Below are positions 46,095 to 56,179 of a stretch of DNA of 64,000 nt, one piece after another. Position numbers and translations under genes: made by a program. Each line of letters starts with the position of its first letter. Within the stretch, counting starts at the first letter, position 1. The notes beneath the pieces were generated by a model, which ran no database searches, had not been told where the DNA came from, and saw nothing but the letters and a program-made list of their open reading frames with translations. The stretch is from Atriophallophorus winterbourni (lineage: Eukaryota; Platyhelminthes; Trematoda; Plagiorchiida; Microphallidae), in the NCBI GenBank assembly GCA_013407085.1, contig JACCGJ010001398.1, positions 16,872 through 80,871 on the forward strand. Reading direction: 5' to 3'.

Positions 46095-47094
46095 NNNNNN
46101 NNNNNNNNNNNNNNNNNNNNNNNNNNNNNNNNNNNNNNNNNNNNNNNNNNNNNNNNNNNNNNNNNNNNNNNNNNNNNNNNNNNNNNNNNNNNNNNNNNNN
46201 NNNNNNNNNNNNNNNNNNNNNNNNNNNNNNNNNNNNNNNNNNNNNNNNNNNNNNNNNNNNNNNNNNNNNNNNNNNNNNNNNNNNNNNNNNNNNNNNNNNN
46301 NNNNNNNNNNNNNNNNNNNNNNNNNNNNNNNNNNNNNNNNNNNNNNNNNNNNNNNNNNNNNNNNNNNNNNNNNNNNNNNNNNNNNNNNNNNNNNNNNNNN
46401 NNNNNNNNNNNNNNNNNNNNNNNNNNNNNNNNNNNNNNNNNNNNNNNNNNNNNNNNNNNNNNNNNNNNNNNNNNNNNNNNNNNNNNNNNNNNNNNNNNNN
46501 NNNNNNNNNNNNNNNNNNNNNNNNNNNNNNNNNNNNNNNNNNNNNNNNNNNNNNNNNNNNNNNNNNNNNNNNNNNNNNNNNNNNNNNNNNNNNNNNNNNN
46601 NNNNNNNNNNNNNNNNNNNNNNNNNNNNNNNNNNNNNNNNNNNNNNNNNNNNNNNNNNNNNNNNNNNNNNNNNNNNNNNNNNNNNNNNNNNNNNNNNNNN
46701 NNNNNNNNNNNNNNNNNNNNNNNNNNNNNNNNNNNNNNNNNNNNNNNNNNNNNNNNNNNNNNNNNNNNNNNNNNNNNNNNNNNNNNNNNNNNNNNNNNNN
46801 NNNNNNNNNNNNNNNNNNNNNNNNNNNNNNNNNNNNNNNNNNNNNNNNNNNNNNNNNNNNNNNNNNNNNNNNNNNNNNNNNNNNNNNNNNNNNNNNNNNN
46901 NNNNNNNNNNNNNNNNNNNNNNNNNNNNNNNNNNNNNNNNNNNNNNNNNNNNNNNNNNNNNNNNNNNNNNNNNNNNNNNNNNNNNNNNNNNNNNNNNNNN
47001 NNNNNNNNNNNNNNNNNNNNNNNNNNNNNNNNNNNNNNNNNNNNNNNNNNNNNNNNNNNNNNNNNNNNNNNNNNNNNNNNNNNNNNNNNNNNNN
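46095..47094. other. Assembly gap (1000 N)
   Basis: Exactly 1000 undetermined bases, entered from a TA microsatellite, a likely cause of the break. Confidence 1.
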
Positions 47095-47518
47095 AGCAGA
47101 AAATGTCAAATCTGTTGAGCTCACGATGTTTGGATCTAAAGGTTGAATGTTTAATATGGTATTATACAGACCGTGAAATCTCCCATAGCTACATGCCATC
47201 TATGCCTTCCTGCACCCCAATTATTGATTTTAGAATTTCTTTGTCTTGATGGTTTCGTAACCCATTTTTACATATATTAAACAAGACTTTGACAAAAACG
47301 ATTTAGGCTTTCTTGTTCTTTATCTCCTTTTTATAGAAAAGAAAGAAGATTTCAGCACCGTTTTCAAGTACTATCATCGATACTGCCTCAATCTCTGCCT
47401 ATATTTTTGCAAATCCTTTACATGTATTCTTTTAAATAATACTCAAGCTGAAATTTTATTCTTTTCAATTATGTTAAAATATTTCAACAATTTGAAATTT
47501 GATTCTAATTATGAACGC
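47095..47518. other. Unassigned AT-rich stretch
   Basis: No gene or repeat recognised. Confidence 0.4.
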
Positions 47519-47521
47519 AAA

Positions 47522-47581
<60 letters not shown>

Positions 47582-47777
47582 TGATTAGTATTATTATTAT
47601 TGATTATTATTCTGAGTATGATATTCTTATTATATTTATGATGATTCTTATTATTATTTTTATTATTATATTATTATTATTTTATTATTATTCTTCTTAT
47701 TTATTATATTCTTCATTTTATTCTTCTTAGTATTTATATTATTATTATTTATTATTATCTTATTATTCTTATTATTC

Positions 47778-47818
<41 letters not shown>

Positions 47819-47978
47819 TTATATTCTTATTATTATATTATTTATCTATTTCTCTCATCTTATTATTCTTCAGTCTTATTATTCTTATCTTCTTATTATT
47901 CTTATTATATTCTTATTTATTATTCTTATTATTATTATTAGTATTATTCTTATTATTTAGTCCTTATTATTATTATTC

Positions 47979-48013
<35 letters not shown>

Positions 48014-48112
48014 TTTATTATCATCATTATTAATATTATTATTATTATTATTATTTTTATTATCATCATTATTAATATTATTATTATTATTAATAATGTT
48101 ATTATTACATTT
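47519..48112 (+). repeat. (TTA)n array, about 590 bp
   Basis: Pure at the start (47523-47580), then interrupted by TTC and TTTA variants, ending near 48112. Its strand-mirror is the AAT repeat at 3.8 and 6.7 kb. Ile/Met-rich frames on it are not genes. Confidence 0.95.
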
Positions 48113-48660
48113 AGTTTAATTAAACATGTTGTAAGTATATATGGCGTTTTCATCATTGTTTATTTTATTTTATTTTTCTGGAATCTTTCCTAATTGTTTT
48201 GTTATAAGTTATACATTGAAATCTACACGCTTTCAATATATAATTCATGCCGCTAATGTGTATTTTGAGAAAAGTATATCGTTTGTGATTGCGCTGGATT
48301 AGGTTGAAGTGTGTTCGATTCATTGATGTAATAACATAACATACGTTGTTGATGGTGCAATCATAGTTGGATCAATGTTTTTATTTTTGAATTTTTGGTC
48401 CGTACAATATACTCCTATTTATTCTGATTTTGCTGCCATAAATATTTTGTTTATTTAATAAATGAACCATAAGTCAGCATTTTCTGATACATCATCTGAG
48501 AACATTTCTACGAACGTTATGGAACACTTTGGTCTTCCCTCTTTTGATAGAAAAGATTCGCATATAATTCGCCAAAATTGGATCATAATTTTAGCCTACG
48601 TGTGTAGTCGTAAAATGTGTTGCTGTTTTAATATACGACTTACCTGCGGATAATTTATAC
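48113..48660. other. Unassigned AT-rich stretch
   Basis: A 63-codon plus frame (48462-48653) has no motif. Confidence 0.35.
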
Positions 48661-48662
48661 AT

Positions 48663-49018
48663 TGTTATAAAACCCGCCGTTGTTTCATGTCGTTTGTTCG
48701 CTGATGTGTAAAAAATGTAGGAGCTTTTGTCCGGTGTTATTATGGGCGATCATACACCATCACAGAACCAACGACACATGTTTCAGTTACAAGGAGACAA
48801 ATCGGTAGATGACGAAATCATCTTTTACATTTTCATCTGAGTCTGCATGTATGCGTCCAGTAAATTTTAGCCATAATGAACCCGAACACCGTCCTCCAGC
48901 ACCAAGTCCGCAATACAGAGAATTTCACAATGTTACATTATCTCACGTAAAGCACACGACATTTCATCATTATAACACTTCGATTGTTCCAAGGTTGTCA
49001 CGGCCGCAGCGGTTTTGA
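48663..49018 (+). other. Doubtful small gene or exon
   Basis: TATAAAA at 48667 is followed by ATG 48743 (MGDHTPSQNQRHMFQLQ, 32 codons) and an overlapping frame 48809-49018 (69 codons; EPEHRPPAPSPQYREF), of normal complexity. TTTCAG at 48783-48788 and a GTAGAT 18 bases on could be splice signals. The frame runs into the start of RTE-A. No family recognised; may be chance. Confidence 0.25.
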
Positions 49019-49839
49019 GGATAAGCTCCTAATTCCAAAAATGCTCCAATGGCACGCGCCTCATATAGCCTCTGACAACCAAGTCCAGCTCCTGGCCTGC
49101 ACGCGTGGTCCTGTGTGACCCGGCGGAACTGCTTTTACAGACAGGAGAAAAGTCGAAGGCAGCTTACAGGCGCCTAAGAACCAGCAGACTTCGGGCCGGT
49201 GGAGATCGTAAGTCCTTGGAAGCGGTCCACCTGGGGGAAGGAAAACCCTTATCTGAAACCTACACTGCCTTGTGGCTACATGCAATTACGGAAAAGGCTT
49301 CAGGCGTCAACCTCGAGGAAAAATCCGGATCTGGAGTCCCGTTAGGCAGTTCAAAGTTTATTCAACTTCGTCCTGCCTGCTCCTGTGACGGCATCGTTGT
49401 CCAAACGTATGAGCCTAGCTGTTCCTTTGTTTCCGGTGGTGCCGTGGAGAAGGAGCAATTGCTGCATGGGGCAAACAGCTAGTTCTCCCTATTGAACTGC
49501 CCTGGTGTACATCACAACGCACCAATGGAGAGGACACTCCATTCAGCTTCTACGGAAAATAACACGGGAAGCAGCAGATACCGGTTAAAAGCTATGGCTC
49601 GACTGGCGTAGAGCTCAGCGCCTGGGGCTGCTTTCGACGGTGGTAGAGACTCTCAAGTCTTATTGGACGGCTACCGCCCGCCTCATTCTGGGCAGCCCCC
49701 AGTCAATAAGGTGCCATCTCGCCACGGTCTGCTATCCTCATTGGGTGCATGGGGATTAAAAATCAGACTGATTTTTCCGCACCAGAGAATCGAAATACTG
49801 AACAACAAATGTCAGTTCGGAAACTGGGAACCTAAAACG

Positions 49840-50570
49840 TCCGGTCCATGCTTCCAGGATTTCATGACGACGTCTCAAATATCAGAGGCGTAAGAAAAAC
49901 AGCCGTGATTAACAATGAACTAAATAGGCTGAATGTCGACGTGGCTGCCCTGCAAGAGACGCGATTACCAGACACTGGTAAACTAATAGAAAGGGATTAC
50001 ACATTTTTGGACAGGAAGGGGTTCCAAAGAGCCTCGACTGTATGGAGTTGGGTTTGTCTTGCGAGACGACTTTTTAAAAACAACAGAACCGAGCAGCAGC
50101 GGGAGCGAACGGATTTGGACTTTAAATCTTAAGTGCATAACTGATACCATTACGTTAGTAAACGTTTATGCACCGACGTTTTTTATCACAACCTCGCAAC
50201 AGTCCTGAAAAACGTGCCACAAAGAAACTGTGCAGTGGTGTTGGGTGATTTCAATGCCAGAGTTGGAGCAGATTACGAGTCTTGGCAAAACTGTCTCGGG
50301 ATGTTCTGTGTAGGTAAAACCAATGAAAATGGACAACGCCTTTCAGAGATGTGCACACAGTTCAGTTTTCGTGTCAGTAACACTTTATTTCAAACAAAAC
50401 CACAGCATAAGGTCTCTTGGAAACATCCTCGCTCTAAGCATTGGCATCAGCTTGATCTTATTCTTGTTTGGCGCACTAATATAGGAAGCGTACTTTTGGC
50501 AGATAATATCAAAGCGCAGACTGTGACACTGATCATTCACTGGTCTGTGCAAAATTGAAGCTTCCCCAAC
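49840..50570 (+). pseudogene. RTE-A endonuclease
   Basis: ARKTAVINNELNRLNVD-type start (here VRKTAVINNELNRL), VAALQETRLPDTG (catalytic Glu), a broken GVGFVLRDDF region, then NCAVVLGDFNARVG, NENGQRLSEMC, KVSWKHPRSKHWHQLDLILV and a damaged DHSL motif. Apurinic-type fold. Frames change at 50.05, 50.13 and 50.53 kb. Confidence 0.85.
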
Positions 50571-52391
50571 TGAGATTTCACCGCACCAAATTGTCTGCTA
50601 AGCCTAGGATAGACGTCACTCGCATGTGCGAACCTAATCTAACTGCGCAATTCGCAAAAGCCTTTACAGCCGAATCCAACAAGGCAACCCCACTCGAATC
50701 TGCTTCAAAAAACTAGGAATCGATAAAAAAGCTGCATATGCCGAATCGCACTTTCCACTTGGGTCCGAAGAATGCTCGAACGAGCGACTGGTTCGAAGCT
50801 AAAGCTTCGGAGATGACTGCTGTGTTGGATGAGAAACGGTCAGCATTCTTGAGGTTCAAAGGTATGAAAACTTAAGAGCAGCTTGAAATAAGGTCCAACA
50901 GACTGCAAGGCGATGTGCAAACGAGTATTGGACTAAAATTAGCCTCAATATCCAAAAAGCTGCGGATACCGGAAATTTTCACGGTATGTATGATGGGATC
51001 AAGAGAGCCATTGGCCCAAACAAACTTAAAACGGCCCCCATTAAGTCTGCATCTGGTAACCGAATGTCGACAAAACTCAACAGATGGAAAGATGGGTAGA
51101 GCACTTCTCCTCTATCTACTCCAGGGACAGTACGGTTCTACCGCATGCACTTAAAAATATCTAGCGGTTGCCGACCATTGAATGTCTAGATACTCCCCCT
51201 ACCCTTGATGAGCTCAATAGGGCAATCGACCGCTTAGCGAATGGGAAGGCCCCTGGGGACGACTGAATTCCATCAGAGCTCATCAAATGCTGTAGAGCAG
51301 CATTATTACAACCTCTTCACCAATTGCATTTTCAGTGCTGGCAGGAGGGGGTGTCCCACAAGAGATGCGAGACACAGAGATCATCACGCTATTTAGGAGT
51401 AAGAGTGACAGAGGCGACTGCAACAATTACAGAGGGAGGGTCTTTTCAAAATACTTGATCTGATAGGCTGCCCTCCAAGGCTGCTCAAACTCGTTATTTC
51501 GTTTTACTCAGGCATGAAAGGCTCAGTCCATTTTAACGGTCGCAGTTCAGAAGCTTTTGAATTTCACCGAGGCGACAAACAAGGATGTGCTTTTGCTCCC
51601 ACGCTGCTCGGCATTTTTTTTGCTCTGCTTCTAAAGCACGCTTTTAGGACGAGGACAGAAGGCATTTACATACGCACGCGAAGTGATGATAAGCTTTTTA
51701 ACCAGAACCGGTTGAGAGCACAAACAAAATTACGGGATGTGGTAATCCGTAACCTGTTGTTTGCCGACGATGCAGCCTTTATTGCTCATTCTGAAGAGAA
51801 CCTACAGTCGCTAATGGACTGTTTTTCGTCATCATGCAAAGACTTTGGGCTAACAATCAGCATGAGCAAGACCAAAGTCCTTTGTCAAGGGACTGTATTG
51901 CCTACAATCATCACTGTTGAGAACTGTCAGCTTGAACCAGTACATCATTTCACATATCTTTGTTCAACCATTGCGGATAACCTCTCACTAGACAAGGAGA
52001 TTTATAAGCGATTTGGCAGAGCAGCTGTCATTTTGTCCCGACTGAACTCTCGTGTTTGGGGTAACCGCAAGCTGACTGTAAAGACGAAGATGATGGCGTA
52101 CAGTGCGTGCGTACTAAATGCTTTATTGTATGGCAGTGAAACCTGGACCACCCACGCAAGACACGAATGGAAGCTGAATGCTTTCCATCTACGAAGCATC
52201 CGTCGTATCTTGAACATATCGTGGATGGACAGAGTGACTAACGCTGAAGTGCTTTCAAATGCTGGTCTACAGAGCCCGTTCACCCTATTACGTCAGCGCC
52301 GCCTGCGATGGCTTGGTCATGTATATCGAATGGAAAATTCTCGTAATCCGAAAGATCTACTCTATGGTGAGTTACAATTAGGAAGTCGACC
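50571..52391 (+). pseudogene. RTE-A reverse transcriptase
   Basis: Broken N-terminal part with KMSTKLNRWKDGWST-type linker and GKAPGDD near 51.25 kb, then CNNYRG. The next readable motif is RLLKLVISFYSGMKGSVHFNG, so about 280 bases with the first catalytic Asp (DLTKAFD-type motif) are missing. The rest is open (51514-52431): DKQGCAFAPTL, LLFADDAAFIAH, FTYLCSTIADNLSLD, NALLYGSETWT, IRRILNISWMD, RRLRWLGHVYRME. Without the first Asp it cannot be active. Confidence 0.88.
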
Positions 52392-52399
52392 TAGGGAGC

Positions 52400-53032
52400 T
52401 GCATCACCACTGGGGGCGATATCGAAGCTGAAATCACAGCACGGATTGCAAGAGCACGCCATGCTTTCGCTGGGCTACGGCATCTGTGGCGCCGACGTGA
52501 TGTTGGATTACGCTTGAAGGGCAGAGTGTACCAGGCCACCGTACGAGCAGTTCTACTGTATGGCTGCGAGACGTGGACGCTGCGACAAGCCGATAGTCAA
52601 CGATTATTGACGTTTGATCATCGCTGTCTGTGGAGTATAGCTCGTTTAAGCTGGCAACAGAAAGTCAAAAATGATGACGTCAGGAGGGCAGTCCTCGGCG
52701 ATCGCTCTGTGCCACTCTCCGATCATATATCCATATGCCAGCTGAGATGCCTGGGGCACGTTCTCCGTATGGATGAGCGACGCCTTTCTCGCATAGCTCT
52801 TTTTGCTCTCGCTGGACCTGATTGGAAACGTCGCCGTGGCGGACAAAGGAATACTTGGCGGAAGACCCTCGAGCGTCTAGCAGCCCCACTAGCCATCGTG
52901 GGAACATCGCGCTTACCCAGGTGGGGTCCGAAGGACCGTGAAGATATGTGGCTGATAACACTTAGTGTGATGGTAAAAGAAAGGAACCAGTGGCGAGAAT
53001 CCTGCCGTGCTTGTGTTCCCGTTTATCAATGA
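52400..53032 (+). pseudogene. RTE-B reverse transcriptase C-terminus
   Basis: LGSCITTGGDIEAEITARI, then ARHAFAGLRHLWRRRDV, LLYGCETWTLRQAD, LLTFDHRCLWSIARLSW, QLRCLGHVLRMD and a basic tail (DWKRRRGGQRNTW). This is the thumb and C-terminal zone of RTE enzymes, distinct in sequence from RTE-A. The first ~100 bases lie in another frame than the 172-codon frame from 52514, or the frame simply starts late; the stop at 53032 looks natural. Confidence 0.85.
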
Positions 53033-53140
53033 CCCTCCCCCCTCCCTTTTTCCAAAAAAGACAAAAAAATCAAAAACGGCATGTGTTAACAGACAGACAA
53101 AACAATCCCCTTCTTTTTTTCTTTCATCATGTACCTTCTT

Positions 53141-53392
53141 TGTCAAGGTCGTTCAATCTATGCACGCCAAAACTCGCACTGATTTGGAAGTATTGATCGT
53201 TTTTAATCAAGTGAACATAAATCGCCGATTTAATCAATATAGCAGCTAGGCTTCAGTAGCTTGGCTTCACTTTCGTTCGTTGTACATATATATACAAATG
53301 AGCTGTAAATAAAACGATGCATTCTGTCAGTCGTCTTCTACCACTTTCGTGAGTGTTGGGTCAGCCGGAACTCGCTCCAAAAAAACACAACA
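53141..53392 (+). repeat. 5' LTR of the Gypsy element
   Basis: 252 bp, TGTCAAGG...CACAACA. Contains a TATATATA stretch and AATAAA, candidate promoter and polyadenylation signals. Confidence 0.95.
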
Positions 53393-53409
53393 GACTTGGC
53401 GACGGGAAA

Positions 53410-54768
53410 ATGGCTATCAGCTTTGAGCAAATGCAAGCATTACTTCAGCAACAGCAAGCACAATTCGAAAAATCACAGAAGCAGCTCATTGAACTTTTTT
53501 CTCAGAAGCTGAATATCAAAGAAGAACAGAAAGAACAGACACAGCAGCAATCAATTGACTCAATCGCAGCATCCATCACAGAGTTCCATTTCGATGCAGA
53601 ATCGGGAACAACATTTAATGCTTGGTTTCAGAAATACGAAGACATTTTCCGAGTTGAACTAGCAGGTCAAGGTGATGCATGGCTTGTTCGCCTATTGTTG
53701 AGAAAACTTGGTCCTGTTGAGCACGAACGTTACACTAACTACATTCTTCCAAAATGTGCTCGAGAGTTCAGCTTTGACGAAACCATTGCAACACTCACGA
53801 CACTCTTCGGCGAACAATCATCCTTATTCAGCATTCGTTACAACTGTCTCAAACTGATGAAAAAGGAAACAGACGACTACACTACGCATGCTGCCATCAT
53901 CAATCGAGAGTGTGAAAGATTCAAGCTCGGTTCGATGACACCAAATCAGTTCAAATGCTTGATGTTCGTTTGCAGTCTTCAATCGCCAGCAGACGCAGAC
54001 GTTAGAACAAGAATTCTGAGCAGACTGGAGCACGAGCCGGAAATGACCCTCCAAGACATTGCTGCAGAATGTCACAGAATGATGAACCTCAAGCATGACA
54101 CCAAGTTGATTGAAAACGCCGGACAGAAAATAGATCCTCAAGTGTACAAGAACACAGCAGCACACTGTAGTTCGCAAAGTCCTCCCAAAAAGTCATTGCA
54201 ACCCAAAAGTGCCTGTTGGAATTGCGGTCGATGGCACTATTCGAAAGATTGTCCGTTCAGAACCTATAAGTGCCGCAGGTGCAAGCGCATTGGTCACAAG
54301 GAGTCACATTGCAGAAAAAACTATAGGACCGGTGCAAACAGTCTTCATAATCCAAAATCAAATGGAAACCGGGGCAGAATCAATGCGGTCATTGCAACCT
54401 TTGAAGCAAATTTGGCAAGCAGACGTAAATATGTCGCAGTGAAAATTCAAGGCAAGACTGTTTCGTTGCAAATCGACACCGCCTCAGACGTCACATTAAT
54501 TTTCTGCTCAACGTGGAAAAAGATTGGCTGCCCAACAGTCCATCCCACGGAAATGAATGTGAGAAATGCCTCTGGTGAACCACATTTCTGCAGCCCAGAC
54601 AGTTCGAACGATGAGACGAATCTTCACTCAGCATGGTCTCCCAGAAACTTTGGTGTCCGACAACGGTTCTCAATTCACCTCCAAGCTGTTCACAGAATTT
54701 TGCATTCAGAATGGAATAAATCATATCAGAACGGCACCATATTACCCCCAATCCAATGGGCAGGCTGA
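53410..54768 (+). CDS. Gypsy gag and protease N-terminus
   Basis: ATG 53410 was chosen because the earlier in-frame ATG (53353) lies inside the LTR. A Gln-rich coiled segment comes first (residues ~5-50), then the capsid-like part (FHFDAESGTTFNAWFQKYED, LRKLGPVEHERY). Two zinc knuckles, CWNCGRWHYSKDC and CRRCKRIGHKESHC, follow near residues 275-312, and the protease site LQIDTASDVTLIF, with DTA rather than the usual DTG. The protease is cut at about residue 390 by the deletion; the last ~60 residues read integrase DNA out of frame. Confidence 0.88.
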   Translation: MAISFEQMQALLQQQQAQFEKSQKQLIELFSQKLNIKEEQKEQTQQQSIDSIAASITEFHFDAESGTTFNAWFQKYEDIFRVELAGQGDAWLVRLLLRKLGPVEHERYTNYILPKCAREFSFDETIATLTTLFGEQSSLFSIRYNCLKLMKKETDDYTTHAAIINRECERFKLGSMTPNQFKCLMFVCSLQSPADADVRTRILSRLEHEPEMTLQDIAAECHRMMNLKHDTKLIENAGQKIDPQVYKNTAAHCSSQSPPKKSLQPKSACWNCGRWHYSKDCPFRTYKCRRCKRIGHKESHCRKNYRTGANSLHNPKSNGNRGRINAVIATFEANLASRRKYVAVKIQGKTVSLQIDTASDVTLIFCSTWKKIGCPTVHPTEMNVRNASGEPHFCSPDSSNDETNLHSAWSPRNFGVRQRFSIHLQAVHRILHSEWNKSYQNGTILPPIQWAG

Positions 54769-55414
54769 AAGATTTGTGGACACTCTGGAACGAGCACTTC
54801 AGAAGGCTGAATCCGAAGGACCACTGGATAGCATTCTAGATCAATTCTTGTTCAGTTACCGGATTACACCAAACCCGAATTCACCGAATGGTCAATCCCC
54901 AGCAGAATCTCTAATGGGGCGAAAACTCCGGGCTACCTTTGATGCAATGTACCCCAGACCTCCGGTAAAGTTGATCCCCAATCGGAAGATGGAAAATCAA
55001 TACAACCGACTCAACGGCGCTCGCCGAAGATCATTCAGGCCTGGCGAAAACGTATGGATTACATGCCTTCGACAACATGGATTGGTTTGGAAACCAGCGG
55101 TCGTAACGAGAAGACGCGGTAAGGTATTGTACGAAGTCATAGCCGATGGAAAGCAGATTGTTCGGCACGCAAACCAAATGCGAACAAGAACCTGCCCCGG
55201 AGAACCATCTGTTCCCAGTCACAGTCTTAACGAACTACTGGAAGTAGACCAACCTATCAGCACTGATGAACAAAGGCAAGGAGTCGACAACCGTCTTGCT
55301 GAACAACATCGCACAAACGAGACTCCAGAAAGAAGATACCCAACACGAAGAAGAACAATGGTTCAACCATTTCAAATCGATCCACGAAACAAGGCGTACA
55401 TAGATCGAAGGTGA
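54566..55414 (+). CDS. Gypsy integrase, C-terminal part
   Basis: After the deletion junction (about 54580-54595) the frame gives ISAAQTVRTMRRIFTQHG, VSDNGSQF (second catalytic Asp), PYYPQSNGQAERFVD (catalytic Glu), RITPNPNSPNGQSPAESLMG, then a basic C-terminal domain (FRPGENVWI, YEVIADGKQIVRHANQMR). The zinc domain and first catalytic Asp are gone. It lies in the +1 frame relative to gag and overlaps it by 200 bases. Confidence 0.88.
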   Translation: MPLVNHISAAQTVRTMRRIFTQHGLPETLVSDNGSQFTSKLFTEFCIQNGINHIRTAPYYPQSNGQAERFVDTLERALQKAESEGPLDSILDQFLFSYRITPNPNSPNGQSPAESLMGRKLRATFDAMYPRPPVKLIPNRKMENQYNRLNGARRRSFRPGENVWITCLRQHGLVWKPAVVTRRRGKVLYEVIADGKQIVRHANQMRTRTCPGEPSVPSHSLNELLEVDQPISTDEQRQGVDNRLAEQHRTNETPERRYPTRRRTMVQPFQIDPRNKAYIDRR

Positions 55415-55438
55415 ACGTCCTTTTTTCGCAGGGGGAGG

Positions 55439-55689
55439 TGTCACGGTCGTTCAATCTATGCACGCCAAAACTCGCACTGATTTGGAAGTATTGATCGTTT
55501 TCAATCAAGTGAACATAAATCGCCGATTTAATCAATATAGCAGCTTGGCTTCAGTAGCTCGGCCTCACTTTCGTTCGTTGTACATATATATACAAATGAG
55601 CTGTAAATAAAACGATGCATTCTGTCAGTCGTCTTCTACCACTTCCGTGAGTGTTGGGTCAGCCGGAACTCGCTCCAAAAAACACAACA
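55439..55689 (+). repeat. 3' LTR of the Gypsy element
   Basis: 251 bp, TGTCACGG...CACAACA, nearly identical to the 5' LTR. Confidence 0.95.
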
Positions 55690-55756
55690 TTCTTCATGGT
55701 ATACTTGTTGGCACATCGTCTGTAAAGACTTGTGTGATAATAATAATAATAATATT
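55690..55756 (+). mobile_element. RTE-B 3' end, resumed
   Basis: Continues the RTE-B leader after the Gypsy insertion and ends in a short TAA array, the typical tail. Confidence 0.75.
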
Positions 55757-56165
55757 AGTCGGCCATTGGGCAGACCGCACTTGCGATACAAAGACGTTTG
55801 CAAAAGATATATGAAAGCTCTTGGCATTGAGCCCACGAGCTAGGAAGAACTTGCTCTTGACCGCTCATTTTGAAGGCATTGTGTAAAGCGTCGTTTGCAA
55901 GCTGGGGAGGAGCAGATTCAGCTCTTGGCTGCTGAACGCAGATTACGCCACCGGCGTGTAACTGACGCCCTACAACAGAGTTCTGACCATCGTTCCAAGC
56001 GCTGTGGGAGAAATTGTTCCTTCTGAATCGGACTGTTTAGTCATTCAAAAAGCTGTAAAACATGAAAATTCATTCGATTGTGATGTACATCCATGGTCGA
56101 CATCGACCGAAGAAAGCCAACAACAACACAACGATGAATAGAGGTTTCGAAGAATTGGAATCGAT
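55757..56165 (+). pseudogene. RTE-A 3' end, resumed
   Basis: LGRPHLRYKDVCKRYMKALGI continues directly from GSRP at 52391. Then RSF-RHCVKRRLQAGEEQ, RRLRHRRVTDALQQ and DHRSKRCGRNCSF, with stops. This is the C-terminal zinc-like end of RTE-type proteins. Confidence 0.88.
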
Positions 56166-56179
56166 GTTTGATAACTGAT

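Larger units (their letters stand above)
49005..52391 (+). mobile_element. RTE-A element, 5' part
   Basis: Plus-strand RTE-type non-LTR element with a ~830-bp leader, endonuclease and reverse transcriptase, cut at 52391 by insertion of RTE-B and resuming at about 55765. The sequence AGTCGACC at the left break and AGTCGGCC at the right are the likely duplicated target. Removing the insertion restores GSRPLGRPHLRYKD, the expected RTE motif, in frame. Old: many stops and frameshifts. Confidence 0.9.
53141..55689 (+). mobile_element. Gypsy LTR element, complete ends, internally deleted
   Basis: LTRs at 53141-53392 and 55439-55689, each TG...CA; six substitutions and one 1-base length difference by eye. 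Five-base target duplication TTCTT (53136-53140, 55690-55694). Likely primer-binding region GACTTGGCGACGGG just inside the left LTR, purine tract AGGGGGAGG-like (55429-55438) before the right one. The inner 2046 bases hold gag, protease and part of integrase, but no reverse transcriptase or RNase H. It therefore depends on a partner element. The youngest insertion of the nest. Confidence 0.95.
52391..55756 (+). mobile_element. RTE-B, 5'-truncated copy inserted in RTE-A
   Basis: Starts abruptly inside a second RTE reverse transcriptase (LGSCITTGGDIEAEI) and ends in (TAA)n at 55736-55756. 5' truncation, microsatellite tail and an 8-bp target repeat with one mismatch fit target-primed insertion. 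A Gypsy element (53141-55689) splits its 3' leader. Confidence 0.88.

Noticed and set aside
48998..49010. TGTCACGG near 49.0 kb as an LTR start
   Set aside because: Only the first eight bases agree with the Gypsy LTR at 55439; the rest does not match.
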